Part shown: in pieces, positions 26,586-35,379 of the stretch | Layout: each line of letters opens with the position of its first letter | How positions within the stretch are numbered: the stretch's first letter is position 1 | Source of the DNA: Massilia pinisoli | Lineage (GTDB): Bacteria > Pseudomonadota > Gammaproteobacteria > Burkholderiales > Burkholderiaceae_D | DNA: 64,000 nt | Reading direction: 5' to 3' | Assembly (NCBI RefSeq): GCF_024753285.1 | Contig: NZ_JANUGW010000011.1 | Coordinates: forward strand, 1 to 64,000 | Notes under the pieces: generated by a model | Databases searched by the model: none | Told to the model about the DNA's origin: nothing | What the model saw: the letters and a program-made list of their open reading frames with translations, nothing else | Made by a program: the position numbers and the translations under genes

Positions 26586-27358
26586 GGCTTGCCTCCGTCC
26601 TTGAAGTACGCGGCCGTCTCGGGCCGCGCGGCCACCAGCTCGCGCTCGACCATGCGAGCGAAGAAATCCGCGCCCTTGGTGCCCAGGTGCGTGCGGTCGA
26701 ATGCCGACTTGGCGGCGCCCGCGGGTTCGACCTTGCTCGGATCCGCAGGCAGGCCGTACCCCGGCGGGCGGGGCACGACGGCAAGCGTATCCGCCTCGTC
26801 CTGGCCCATCGCCTGGACGGCGGCGGCGCTGTCGCGGTTCAGGTCCAGCAACGTGGCGTGTTCCTGCGCCGCGGCGCGGCGCATGGCCGCGGCCCATGGC
26901 GCCAGGTCGTCCGCGAGATAGGCGCCCTTGAACGTGCGCCGCGTGAGCGGCGTGACGAGCACTGGTACGCCGCCCAGTGCCCGCGTCTCCCGCGCATAGC
27001 GCGCCATATTGGCGGGGAACTGGGTGACGAGGTCCGTCGAGCGGCCCGGCTTCCCCGGCTGGTCGTTGTGGCCGAACTGCACGAGGACGTACGTGGCCTT
27101 GAAGCCGGCGCCGTCCTTCAGCATCCGTTCGACCTCGTCCCAGCGGCCCTCGGCGCGGAAGCTGCCCGAGCTGCGGCCGCCACGCGCGAGGTTCACGCAG
27201 GTGACGTCTTGCGCGAACCTCGCGCACAGGGCGTCGCCGTAGCCGCTCTTCGTGGCCATCGTCGAATCGCCGACGAGGATCACGCGGATGGGCGCCTCGG
27301 CCGCTCCGGCGTGGCCGGCCAGGACGAGCGCGGCCAGTGCGATACGTTGAAGTAGCAT
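26582..27358 (-). CDS. rhamnogalacturonan acetylesterase (SGNH hydrolase, CE12-like)
   Basis: A 258-residue exported esterase with signal peptide LLQRIALAALVLAGHAGAA. SGNH blocks: VGDSTMA (nucleophile Ser32), NLARGGRSSGSF (Gly), VQFGHNDQP (Asn) and DRTHLGTKGA (Asp and His). The QFGHND/DxTHLxxxGA forms are those of CE12 rhamnogalacturonan acetylesterases, which remove acetyl groups that block lyases and hydrolases. It lies 25 bp after the TonB receptor gene, and its stop overlaps the start of the GH28-CE8 gene. Confidence 0.9.
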   Translation of the reverse strand: MLLQRIALAALVLAGHAGAAEAPIRVILVGDSTMATKSGYGDALCARFAQDVTCVNLARGGRSSGSFRAEGRWDEVERMLKDGAGFKATYVLVQFGHNDQPGKPGRSTDLVTQFPANMARYARETRALGGVPVLVTPLTRRTFKGAYLADDLAPWAAAMRRAAAQEHATLLDLNRDSAAAVQAMGQDEADTLAVVPRPPGYGLPADPSKVEPAGAAKSAFDRTHLGTKGADFFARMVERELVAARPETAAYFKDGGKP

Positions 27359-27383
27359 CGTTGTCCTTTCGAAGGGCGTGCGA

Positions 27384-30110
27384 TCAGTCGAAGTCGTAGC
27401 TGATGCGCAGGTTCATCGTGCGACCGATCGGATTCGCCACGCTGCTCAGGTAGCCGCTGCTGTAGATCGTGTTGTTGGTGATCGGCGGGGCCTTGTCGAA
27501 CAGGTTCGTGACGCCGAGCGTGACGCGCAACTGCTGCTGCACGCGCACGGAACCGGTCAGGTTCCACGTCGAGTACGACGGGATGTCGCGGTAGTACTGC
27601 GACGTGACGGCCGTGTTGGCGTCGCGGTATGTGCTGTTGAAATTGTTCGTCAGCTGGGCCGAGTAATCGCCGCTCTGCCACGTGAGGCGCAGGTTGTGCT
27701 TCCAGCGGAACGTGATGATCGGGAAGCTGGACGTCGTGCCGTTGCTGGCCCAGCCGAACTGACCGACGTTCGACATCCACGGGCCGCCCGGAACCAGCTG
27801 GTTGTCGAAGCGGGTCAGGTAGGTGCCGTCGATGGCGGCGCCGAACGTGCCGAAGCGGTTGCGTGCGATTTCCCAGTTCGCCGACACGTCGACGCCGGCT
27901 GCGATCTGGCCGCCCAGGTTCATCGTCGTGTTGTTGATGTACGCGAGCGAGTTGTCCGGGTTACGCACGAACAGGTTCTTGTAGTCGGCGTAGTTCGTGA
28001 AGTAGACGTTTTCCGGCAGGTTGGCCAGCATGTCCTTCATGTTGACCTGCCAGTAGTCGAGCGACGCGGTGAAGGCGCGCGTCGGTTCGAACACGACGCC
28101 CAAGGTGCCGCCCTTCGAGCGTTCCGGCTGCAGCGTGTTGTTGGAGCCCGTCAGCTTGTTCAGCTTCGCGTTGCACACGTCGGCCGCGCTGGCGCCGGCG
28201 ACGGCCGTGCCGGAGCCGGGGATCGCGGGCGTGGGGCCCGGGCACAGCACCGGGTCGTCCCAGCGGCCGGCCGTCGTCGTGTTGGCGACCGTCGTGCGGT
28301 AGCCGTAGCGGTCGAACAGCGTAGGCGCGCGGAAGCCCGTGTTGGCGGAGCCGCGGAACATGAGCGTCTTCGTCGGCTGCCAGCGGAAGCTGATCTTCGG
28401 CGTGACGGTCGAGCCCACGTCGCTGTACTTGTCGATGCGCGCGGCGGCGTTCAGGTCCAGCGTCTTGGTGACGGGGGCGTCGATCTCCGTGTAGATACCG
28501 GCCACGTTGCGCGCGCTTTCGCCGTGGGCGGGCACGCTCTTCGCGTACGTGATGTCGGCGGCCTGCGCCAGTTTGGTGTCTTCGTTCGTGTCGCGGTGCA
28601 GGTCGGCGCCCAGCGCGAGCGCGAGGTCGCCGCCGGCCAGTGCCATCAACGAGCGGCTGATCGTGCCGTCGACACCGTAGTAGGCGCTCTTCGAGCTGCG
28701 GTTCTGCATGCCGTCGGCCGCGATCGATTCGAGGTAGTCGCGGCCCGTCTGGTCCTGCAGGCCAAAGGGGTTGAGCACACCGTTCGCGAGGCCGTTGATC
28801 AGGCCGATGCCCGAGAAATAGCCGGATTTGTAGTAGCCCTTGCGCAGCGACAGGCCGTAGCTCATGCCGGCCTTGTAGTCCCAGTTGCCGAAATGGCCGT
28901 CGGCCGACAGCAGCAGGCGCTGGTTGATCTGGTTGTCGCGCGTGACGGCCGGGCCGAAGTCGGCGACGGCCCAGGAGACGGTCAACGGCTGGTTCGTGAT
29001 GCCGGCGACGGCCGGCACGCCGCCGCTCTTGCCCGGATACCACTTGCTCGTCGCCGGCAGGATCGGCTTCGCGTTGCCGACGGCCAGTGCCTGCGTGGGG
29101 TTCTTGGACGCGAAGATCGATTCGTCGCCGCGCGTGTATTCCAGGGTGACGGTATTGTCGGCGTCGATCTTCTTCGTCGCCTTCGCGTACATCGACAGCT
29201 GCTTGTTCGGGTACAGGGCCGTGCCGTACGTGTCATTGTCCAGCACACAGGTGCTCTTCGCGCCCGGGATCGAGTACGGGGCCAGGCAGCCGCTTGCATA
29301 GTACGGGTTCGCCGCGTTCTTGTTGGCGGAGCTGGTGAAGTTCGCGGGCGTCGCATAGCCACCGCTGGCGGCGCCCGGCGGCAGGCCGATCGCCGTCATC
29401 GCCGCGGCGTCCGGCACGAAGCCGGCGCGGTCCGACAGCAGCAGGCGGCTGCGCTGGTGGTAATCGACGGTGCCGTAGACGTTCCAGCCGTCCCGCTCCA
29501 GGCTGCCCTTGCCGAACGTGGCCTGCAGTCGTTTCTCGTCGCCGCCGCCGTGGCGCTGCGGTTCGACGACCTGCACGGTGAAGTTGCCGCCCGTGACTTC
29601 GCGCTTCGTGATGAAGTTGACGACGCCACCGATGGCGTCCGAGCCGTAGATCGACGAGGCGCCGTCGCGCAGGATTTCCACGCGCTGCAGGGCGCTGATC
29701 GGGATCGTGTCGAGGTTGGCGTAGCCGTCGGCGATGGCCTCGTTGGCGAGCCGGCGGCCATTGAGCAGCACGAGGGTACGGTTCACGCCCAGGCCGCGCA
29801 GGTTGATGTTCGTGCCGGAGCCGGCGTTCGACGGCTGCAGCGACGCCGATTGCGGCAGCGCCATCATCACGTCGGCCAACGTGGTCATGCCTTGCTTGAC
29901 CAGTTCATCGGCCTTGATCGTCGTGACGGGCAGGGCTTCCTCGGCGGCCAGGCGTTTGATGCTGGAGCCGGTGACTTCCACGCGCTGGATCGGCGCATCG
30001 CCCTGCTGGGCCTGGGCCTGCTGGGCGAGGGCGAGGACCGCGAGCGCGATCGACGACATGACGAATTGACGGGACGTGGTGCGGGGCTGGGTGCTGCGGG
30101 GGTGGTTCAT
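27384..30110 (-). CDS. TonB-dependent receptor for pectin oligosaccharides
   Basis: A 908-residue outer-membrane transporter. Signal peptide RQFVMSSIALAVLALAQQAQA, a TonB box around IQRVEVTGSSIKR, a plug domain (LRGLGVNRTLVLLNGRR, VEILRDGASSIYGSDAIGGVVN) and a 22-strand barrel ending in the aromatic LRISYDFD. It would import oligogalacturonides or rhamnogalacturonan fragments, judging by its operon with an acetylesterase and two pectinases. The start at 30110 (MNHPRS) follows AGGAGA, preferred over 30140. Its 5' region holds three TGGT-N3-ACCA-like sites and a run of ten G. Confidence 0.93.
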   Translation of the reverse strand: MNHPRSTQPRTTSRQFVMSSIALAVLALAQQAQAQQGDAPIQRVEVTGSSIKRLAAEEALPVTTIKADELVKQGMTTLADVMMALPQSASLQPSNAGSGTNINLRGLGVNRTLVLLNGRRLANEAIADGYANLDTIPISALQRVEILRDGASSIYGSDAIGGVVNFITKREVTGGNFTVQVVEPQRHGGGDEKRLQATFGKGSLERDGWNVYGTVDYHQRSRLLLSDRAGFVPDAAAMTAIGLPPGAASGGYATPANFTSSANKNAANPYYASGCLAPYSIPGAKSTCVLDNDTYGTALYPNKQLSMYAKATKKIDADNTVTLEYTRGDESIFASKNPTQALAVGNAKPILPATSKWYPGKSGGVPAVAGITNQPLTVSWAVADFGPAVTRDNQINQRLLLSADGHFGNWDYKAGMSYGLSLRKGYYKSGYFSGIGLINGLANGVLNPFGLQDQTGRDYLESIAADGMQNRSSKSAYYGVDGTISRSLMALAGGDLALALGADLHRDTNEDTKLAQAADITYAKSVPAHGESARNVAGIYTEIDAPVTKTLDLNAAARIDKYSDVGSTVTPKISFRWQPTKTLMFRGSANTGFRAPTLFDRYGYRTTVANTTTAGRWDDPVLCPGPTPAIPGSGTAVAGASAADVCNAKLNKLTGSNNTLQPERSKGGTLGVVFEPTRAFTASLDYWQVNMKDMLANLPENVYFTNYADYKNLFVRNPDNSLAYINNTTMNLGGQIAAGVDVSANWEIARNRFGTFGAAIDGTYLTRFDNQLVPGGPWMSNVGQFGWASNGTTSSFPIITFRWKHNLRLTWQSGDYSAQLTNNFNSTYRDANTAVTSQYYRDIPSYSTWNLTGSVRVQQQLRVTLGVTNLFDKAPPITNNTIYSSGYLSSVANPIGRTMNLRISYDFD

Positions 30111-30153
30111 GAAGCTGTCTCCTGTTGTTTTCAATGACATGTCGGAGCCGCCC

Positions 30154-30163
30154 GGGGGGGGGG
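30154..30163. repeat. ten-G homopolymer in the TonB-receptor leader
   Basis: An uninterrupted run of ten G lies 44 bp upstream of the receptor start (a C run in the receptor mRNA). Such tracts slip readily during replication and are also prone to sequencing error. Confidence 0.8.
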
Positions 30164-30238
30164 CGGCGCCGATGGATGCTTCCTGCTAAACGGTGCCTGG
30201 CTAGGTAGGGATCCTCTTGAACAGCGCGGGATCCTGAT

Positions 30239-30290
30239 TGGTTGGACCATTCTAAAGTGGTTTGACCACAATATCAATGTGGTCGGACCG
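30239..30290. promoter_or_regulatory. three GntR operator-like sites before the pectin TonB receptor
   Basis: TGGTTGGACCA (30239-30249), TGGTTTGACCA (30258-30268) and TGGTCGGACCG (30280-30290) fit the TGGT-N3-ACCA pattern of FadR-subfamily GntR regulators (the last with one mismatch), with centres 19 and 22 bp apart. They lie in the 233-bp gap between DUF4861 and the receptor. Confidence 0.7.
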
Positions 30291-30343
30291 CAATGCGTAA
30301 ATAATATGTTGGGAAATCGACAGGGTGAGGGCGGCGGCCGGGC

Positions 30344-31561
30344 TCAGTGCGGGGCCGGCGCGAGCGTGATCCGCACGGGATGCGCAATGCGGCGTGCCTC
30401 CGCTGCCACGTACGCCTGCCACGCGGCCTTCGACGTGATGCGTCCGGCCCGGTCCCACGCGGCGCCGGCCCAGTAGCGCAGCGGCTTGCCCGATTCCACC
30501 TTGGCCAGCACGAGGTCGTTCAGCGCATCCTCCGCATAACCGGCCGACGCCGGCAGCAGAATGGCCGTGCCGAACGCGCCGTTGGTGGCCTGCTCGACCC
30601 ATTGCAGCAGCGCGTGGTCCGCGTCGTCGCGTACGAGCGCGATCCGGGCCGCCTGCTTCTTGTCGGCGGGCGTCTTGTTCAGGCCCACGGCCACCGTCAG
30701 CGCGGCCGGCCCGGCGAAGGTGAACGTGCTGTCGATCCGGTCCAGTTGGTGGCCCGCATCGACGGTGAAGCGCTTCACTTCCGTGACCTTCGTGCCGGCC
30801 GCATCCCACGCGTCGTACGTCAGCTCGAACACGGCGCGCACGGGGCCGTTCGCGAGCACCTTCCACGTCGCGTAGTTGCCGCTCGTGGCGAGGTGCCCGC
30901 CGTCCCACACGCCCGTGCCGCCGGCCCCGCGCGAGCGGCCGACGTTGTACATGTCCATGCCTTCGCCCTCGTCCTTGTGGTAGTGGTCGTGGCCCTTGTT
31001 GTACCAGCGGTCGACGATGGGATAGTCCACGCGCTTGAACCAGATATCGAGGCCGCTCGTCTCCAGCACTTCCTTGCCGCTGCCGGGCGGCGCGGGCGCG
31101 GCGAGCGCGGGGCCGTACGTGCGGTGGCCGATGACGTCGTTCTCCCACGCGAAGTCGTCCAGCCGTTCCGGCACGTAGCGGGCGAACGCCTTCGGTGCGA
31201 ACGGCGGTGTCAGCGCGTCGCTCCTTTCGACGACGAACGTTGCCGTCCGCTCGCCCGCTGCGAAGTCGTGCTGGAACAGCAGTTCGCCGTACGCGGCGCC
31301 CACGCCTTGCGGGTCTTTCGCCAGGGGCGCCACGTTCGTCACCTGATAGGGCAGCACGTGGCCCGCGCCATCCTTCACGACGAGGTGCTGGATCAGCGCG
31401 CCGGGCAGCGCGGCGTTCACGTCGCGCCACGGCACGACGATCGTCTCGGACGGGCGCGCCGCGTCGAGGTCGTGGGTGGCGGTGACGGTCAATCGGTCGG
31501 CCGCGGCGGCGTGCGCGGCCAGCAGGATGCCTGCCGCGCAGAACAGGAGGTTCGCTTGCAT
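30344..31561 (-). CDS. DUF4861 family secreted protein
   Basis: A 405-residue exported protein with signal peptide ANLLFCAAGILLAAHAAAA. It resembles DUF4861 proteins: RPSETIVVPW early, then GLDIWFKRVDYPIVDRWY, HDHYHKDEGEGMDMYNVGRSRGAGG with many His/Asp, and a beta-sandwich-like second half (QLDRIDSTFTF). Family members occur in polysaccharide-utilisation loci; the biochemical role is not established as far as I know. The start at 31561 gives a clean signal peptide; the longer frame lies in the GH105 gene. It is 23 bp after GH105, so the two are probably co-transcribed. The acidic/His cluster could be an active site (inference). Confidence 0.75.
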   Translation of the reverse strand: MQANLLFCAAGILLAAHAAAADRLTVTATHDLDAARPSETIVVPWRDVNAALPGALIQHLVVKDGAGHVLPYQVTNVAPLAKDPQGVGAAYGELLFQHDFAAGERTATFVVERSDALTPPFAPKAFARYVPERLDDFAWENDVIGHRTYGPALAAPAPPGSGKEVLETSGLDIWFKRVDYPIVDRWYNKGHDHYHKDEGEGMDMYNVGRSRGAGGTGVWDGGHLATSGNYATWKVLANGPVRAVFELTYDAWDAAGTKVTEVKRFTVDAGHQLDRIDSTFTFAGPAALTVAVGLNKTPADKKQAARIALVRDDADHALLQWVEQATNGAFGTAILLPASAGYAEDALNDLVLAKVESGKPLRYWAGAAWDRAGRITSKAAWQAYVAAEARRIAHPVRITLAPAPH

Positions 31562-31584
31562 GGTCTGGCTTTCGTCGTGGCGGA

Positions 31585-32991
31585 TCAGGGATGTTCGCGG
31601 TAGCTGGTCTGTCCGCCGTCCTTCGGCACGTAGTGGTACGTGCGGACGCGGTACTGGATGTCGATGGCCGGATTGTTCAGCAGGCGGATCATCTCGGCGC
31701 CCGCGAGCAGCATCGGGCCGTAGCCGTGCATCGCCGCCGTGCTGGTGGGGCGGTTGTAGTAATAGACCTGGTCGCCCGCGAACGTCGTCTGTACGCACGT
31801 CCCTTCCACGCGGCCTTGCGCATCGATGCGGGCGGACAGCGCATTCCACCCGGCTTGCGCGATCGAGCCGTACGTCGTCGGGCTGATCCACCCTTCGTTG
31901 ACGGCATGCGCGAGCACGTAGACGAACATGGCGCTGGCCGACGTCTCGAGGTAGGAATCGTCGCGGTCGACCATCTGGTGCCACAGCCCCGCGCCGGACT
32001 GGCGTTCGGCGATGCCCCGCAGTGTTTTACGCAACTGCGCCAGCACCTTCGGATAGCCGGGATGGTCGTGCGGCAGCACGTCGAGCACGTCGGACATCGC
32101 GAGCACGGCCCAGCCGTTCGCGCGGCCCCAGTAGAAGCGCGGCGCGTCCGGGTTGTTTGCGTTCCAGCCGTGCGTGTACAGATTCGTCTGCGGATCGAAC
32201 AGGTAGCCCGTCATCTGCAGCACGTTGTTCACGGCGTCGTCGAAGTAGGCACGCTCGCCCGTCATGCGTCCCAGTTCGGCCAGCGCGGGGATCCCCATGT
32301 ACATATCGTCCGCCCACAGCGAGATGGCTTGCGGGCGCTGGCGCGCGAGGGTGCCGTCGGGCAGGCGGAACTGGCGCTTCGCCACCCAATTGCCGCACAC
32401 GCGGATCTGGCTTGCGAGGTCCGGCCCGATGCCTGTGCTGCGCGCGCGTATCATCGCGGCGCACATCGAGCCGGCGTCGTCGAGGGCGCGCGGGTCGAGG
32501 AAGTGGGCGAAGCTGTTCGCGCGCTCGAGGTGGAAGCGCTGTTCCTGGGCGCGGAAATAGGGCAGGCGGTCGGCAAAGAACTGCAGGTGGCGCGCGGTCA
32601 GCGCCGTATAGCGCTTGTCGCCCGTGACGGCGGCGGCGTGGATGAGGCCCGCGTGCACGACGCCCATCTCGTACGCCTGCAGGCCGAAGCCGGCATCGCC
32701 TTCCTCGACCACGGCGTCTGCGACGGGTGTGCGGAAATCCGTGACGGGCGTGCCGCTTCCCTTGTGGACGATGCGCGTCGGCGTCTGGCTGTCGACGTAG
32801 CCACGGATGCGCTGCAGCGCCGCCGCGATCTCGGCCACGACGGGCTTCTTGTACGGTGCCGGGTACGTGCCCTCGGCCGGGTCGTTCTGGTTCTTGTTGT
32901 CGGGGTTGCGATAGGTGCCGTCTGCGTGCGCGGGGACGGCCAGGCACGCGAAAGCGGCCAGGATGGCAAGCAATCTGGTTGGCGGTTGCAA
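31585..32991 (-). CDS. GH88/GH105 unsaturated rhamnogalacturonyl hydrolase
   Basis: A 468-residue (alpha/alpha)6-barrel hydrolase that would release unsaturated galacturonic acid from lyase products. Motifs: SLWADDMYMGIPALAELG (catalytic Asp region), PRFYWGRANGWAVLAMSDVL, GLWHQMVDRDDSYLETSASA. The proposed start is TTG at 32991: GGAG lies 6 bp upstream and the signal peptide PPTRLLAILAAFACLAVPAHA follows directly; the only in-frame ATGs are further upstream, inside the operator region. It is first in a GH105-DUF4861 unit with a perfect TGGT-N3-ACCA site before it. Confidence 0.87.
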   Translation of the reverse strand: MQPPTRLLAILAAFACLAVPAHADGTYRNPDNKNQNDPAEGTYPAPYKKPVVAEIAAALQRIRGYVDSQTPTRIVHKGSGTPVTDFRTPVADAVVEEGDAGFGLQAYEMGVVHAGLIHAAAVTGDKRYTALTARHLQFFADRLPYFRAQEQRFHLERANSFAHFLDPRALDDAGSMCAAMIRARSTGIGPDLASQIRVCGNWVAKRQFRLPDGTLARQRPQAISLWADDMYMGIPALAELGRMTGERAYFDDAVNNVLQMTGYLFDPQTNLYTHGWNANNPDAPRFYWGRANGWAVLAMSDVLDVLPHDHPGYPKVLAQLRKTLRGIAERQSGAGLWHQMVDRDDSYLETSASAMFVYVLAHAVNEGWISPTTYGSIAQAGWNALSARIDAQGRVEGTCVQTTFAGDQVYYYNRPTSTAAMHGYGPMLLAGAEMIRLLNNPAIDIQYRVRTYHYVPKDGGQTSYREHP

Positions 32992-33054
32992 CGTAGTCTC
33001 CAATCGTTTTTCGGAGTGACGGTCCTCGTGCCTGTGGCCGGGCCGTTCTATATC

Positions 33055-33084
33055 TGGTCGGACCATTCTAGGTTGGTCTAGCCA
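33055..33084. promoter_or_regulatory. GntR operator-like sites between GH105 and the lipoprotein esterase
   Basis: TGGTCGGACCA at 33055-33065 is a perfect match to the proposed pectin-regulon element. TGGTCTAGCCA at 33074-33084 is a one-mismatch copy. They lie in the 172-bp divergent promoter shared by GH105 and the esterase gene. Confidence 0.7.
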
Positions 33085-33163
33085 CTTTGGCAAGGTGGAC
33101 TAGCCGCGACTTGTTGTTCCATGGCATACTCGTCCCGACACAAGGCATCAGGACGGGAGCGGC

Positions 33164-34192
33164 ATGGACGGATCGCGACGGGCAACGATGTGCGCGCTGG
33201 GTGCAGCCCTGGCACTGGCCGCCTGCGCTGCACGGCCGCCGGCGCAGCAGGCTCCGGCGCCGGAAAGCTATACGGCGGAGACGACGTACGCGAAGCTTGC
33301 GTCCACGTATCCGTTCATCCGCATCGCGAGCCGCGCCGTGCCGCCGACCGTGCGCGCCATCACGAACGTCACTTATGTGCGGCGCGCGGGCCACGACCTC
33401 CAGTTTGACCTGTACCTGCCTGCGGCCCCCGTCACGGCGCCGCGGCCCGCGATCGTGTTCGTGCACGGCGGCGGCTGGCGCGCGGGTGTGCGCGCGAACT
33501 TCGCGCCGATGGCGATCCGGATGGCCGAGCGGGGCTACGCAGCCGCCACGATCAGTTATCGGCTGGCGGGAGAAGCGCCGTATCCGGCCGCGATCCACGA
33601 CGTCAAGGCGGCCGTCCGCTGGGTGCGCGCGCACGCGGGCGCGTACGGCATCGACGGCGACCGCATCGCCATCGCGGGCGGCTCGGCTGGCGGCCAGATC
33701 GCCGCGCTCACGGGCGTCACGAACGGGGAAAGCCGCTTCGATCCGGACGGCGGTCCCGGTGCCGTAGCCAGCAACGTGCAGGCGATCGTCAACATCGACG
33801 GTCTGTCGGACTTCACCTCGGAAGAAGCGCGCCGATACGAGGACGACCCGGCGAAGCAGCCGTCGTCGGCCGGCGCTTGGTTTGGCGGGCGTTATGCGGA
33901 GAAGGCGGCGTCGTGGCGCGACGCGTCGCCGCTATTCCACGTGGGGCAGGGCACGCCGCCCATGCTGTTCATCGGCAGCGCACAGCGCCGCTTCAGCCTC
34001 GGGCGCGACGCGATGGTCGCGCGCCTGCAGGCGCTCGGGGTGCCGCATCGCGTCGTGCTCGTGCCGGACACGCCGCACAGCTTCTGGTTGTTCGACCCGT
34101 GGCTCGCGCCGACGGTCGAAGCGACGGACGCGTTCCTGCGCGACGTCATCCCGCCCCGAACGGATCGTCCAGGCTCGCCGCCGGCTGCGTGA
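33164..34192 (+). CDS. alpha/beta hydrolase lipoprotein, probable esterase
   Basis: A 342-residue BD-FAE/HSL-type esterase. The N-terminus has a lipobox (ALAAC, Cys21), so it is probably a lipoprotein. Oxyanion-hole HGGGW at 101-105, nucleophile GGSAGG with Ser174, and a C-terminal His in DTPHSFW are present. Divergent transcription from GH105, with a shared operator, suggests a pectin or feruloyl deacetylation role (inference). The start could be 33164 or the inner ATG at 33188. Its 3' end overlaps the converging prolidase gene by 47 bp. Confidence 0.85.
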   Translation: MDGSRRATMCALGAALALAACAARPPAQQAPAPESYTAETTYAKLASTYPFIRIASRAVPPTVRAITNVTYVRRAGHDLQFDLYLPAAPVTAPRPAIVFVHGGGWRAGVRANFAPMAIRMAERGYAAATISYRLAGEAPYPAAIHDVKAAVRWVRAHAGAYGIDGDRIAIAGGSAGGQIAALTGVTNGESRFDPDGGPGAVASNVQAIVNIDGLSDFTSEEARRYEDDPAKQPSSAGAWFGGRYAEKAASWRDASPLFHVGQGTPPMLFIGSAQRRFSLGRDAMVARLQALGVPHRVVLVPDTPHSFWLFDPWLAPTVEATDAFLRDVIPPRTDRPGSPPAA

Positions 34193-35366
34193 ACCAGCGG
34201 GGGCCCGCCGCCGTCATGTAGAAATGGTCTTCCAGCCGGACACCGAATTCGCCCGGCACGCAGATCATCGGCTCGTTCGAGAAGCACATGCCGGGTTCGA
34301 GCGGACGCCGCTCTCCGCCGACGAGGTAGGGGCCTTCGTGGATGTCGAGGCCGATGCCGTGGCCCGTCCGGTGCGGCAGCCCGGGCAGCTTGTAGCCGGG
34401 CCCGAAGCCGTTCGCTTCGAGCGAGCGGCGTGCGGCCTTGTCCACGTCCTCGCACCGCACACCGATCTTGGCCGCATCGAACGCCGCTTGCTGCGCCGCC
34501 CGCTCCGCGTTCCACACGAAGCGCTGGCGGGCCGTCGGTTCGCCGAACACATAGGTGCGGGTGATGTCCGAGATGTAGTCGTGGACCTTGCAGCCCGTGT
34601 CGATCAGCACCACGTCGCCCCGCTTCATCGTCTGCACGTAGTTCACGCCATGCGGATACGCGGTCGCCTCGCCGAACAGCACGATGCAGAAGTACGACCC
34701 GCTGGCACCGACCCGGCGGTGCGCGAGGTGGATGAATTCCTGCACATCCGTCGTCGTGATGCCTTCGTGGAGGATGGCTGCCGCCGCCTTGTGCACGGCG
34801 AGGGTCATGTCCATCGCGCGCTGGATCAAGGCGATCTCCGCGTCGGACTTGCGGCTGCGGCACAGCGACGTCACGGCATGCGCGTTCTGCAGCGCATAAC
34901 CTTCCGTCGCGGCGCGGATGGCATCGAACAGGAACAGCGGCGTGCTGTCGTCGATCGCGAGCACGGGCGCCGCCGCGTCGTTCGCAGCGATGCCCATCCC
35001 TTCGAGCACGTTGCGCAGCCGCAGTGCGGGGTTCTCGTGTTCGTCCCAGCAGGCGACGTCGCCTTCCACGCCCATGAAGCTGCGGATCGTGGCTTCCTCG
35101 AACGCTGGCGCGATGTACACGAGGTCGCCCGCCGCGGGCAGGACGGCGCCCACCATGCGTTCGCTGGGATGCCATTTCGTGCCCGTGAAGTAGGTGAGGT
35201 TGCTGCCCGCGTTCAGGTACAGCGCCGCGATGCCGGTGGCCGCCATCGCGCCTTGCGCGCGCGCGATGCGCGACCGGTATTCGGCCCGCGTGATGGGGGC
35301 GGCGCCCGCCGTCATGTCAGTCAGCGCGGCGAGTGCCGCCTGCTTGTCCGTTCCGCCGATGGTCAT
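34146..35366 (-). CDS. M24 family Xaa-Pro peptidase
   Basis: A 406-residue pita-bread-fold metallopeptidase. The five metal ligands are visible in LIDTG, SDITRT, TGHGIGLDIHEGP, FSNEP and VRLEDHF. An N-terminal creatinase-like domain (residues ~30-170) precedes the catalytic domain. It should cut Xaa-Pro or Xaa-hydroxyproline bonds, supplying imino acids to the hydroxyproline pathway genes that follow. The start at 35366 has AAGGAG; the frame to 35408 is longer without support. It is the last gene of the leftward operon, 13 bp after the dehydrogenase subunit. Confidence 0.93.
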   Translation of the reverse strand: MTIGGTDKQAALAALTDMTAGAAPITRAEYRSRIARAQGAMAATGIAALYLNAGSNLTYFTGTKWHPSERMVGAVLPAAGDLVYIAPAFEEATIRSFMGVEGDVACWDEHENPALRLRNVLEGMGIAANDAAAPVLAIDDSTPLFLFDAIRAATEGYALQNAHAVTSLCRSRKSDAEIALIQRAMDMTLAVHKAAAAILHEGITTTDVQEFIHLAHRRVGASGSYFCIVLFGEATAYPHGVNYVQTMKRGDVVLIDTGCKVHDYISDITRTYVFGEPTARQRFVWNAERAAQQAAFDAAKIGVRCEDVDKAARRSLEANGFGPGYKLPGLPHRTGHGIGLDIHEGPYLVGGERRPLEPGMCFSNEPMICVPGEFGVRLEDHFYMTAAGPRWFTQPAASLDDPFGAG

Positions 35367-35379
35367 GATTCTCCTTGTG

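Noticed and set aside
27378..30137. 919-codon plus-strand frame opposite the TonB receptor
   Set aside because: A very long antisense frame is expected in GC-rich genes with strong third-position GC. The residues show no domain, and the receptor is unambiguous on the other strand.
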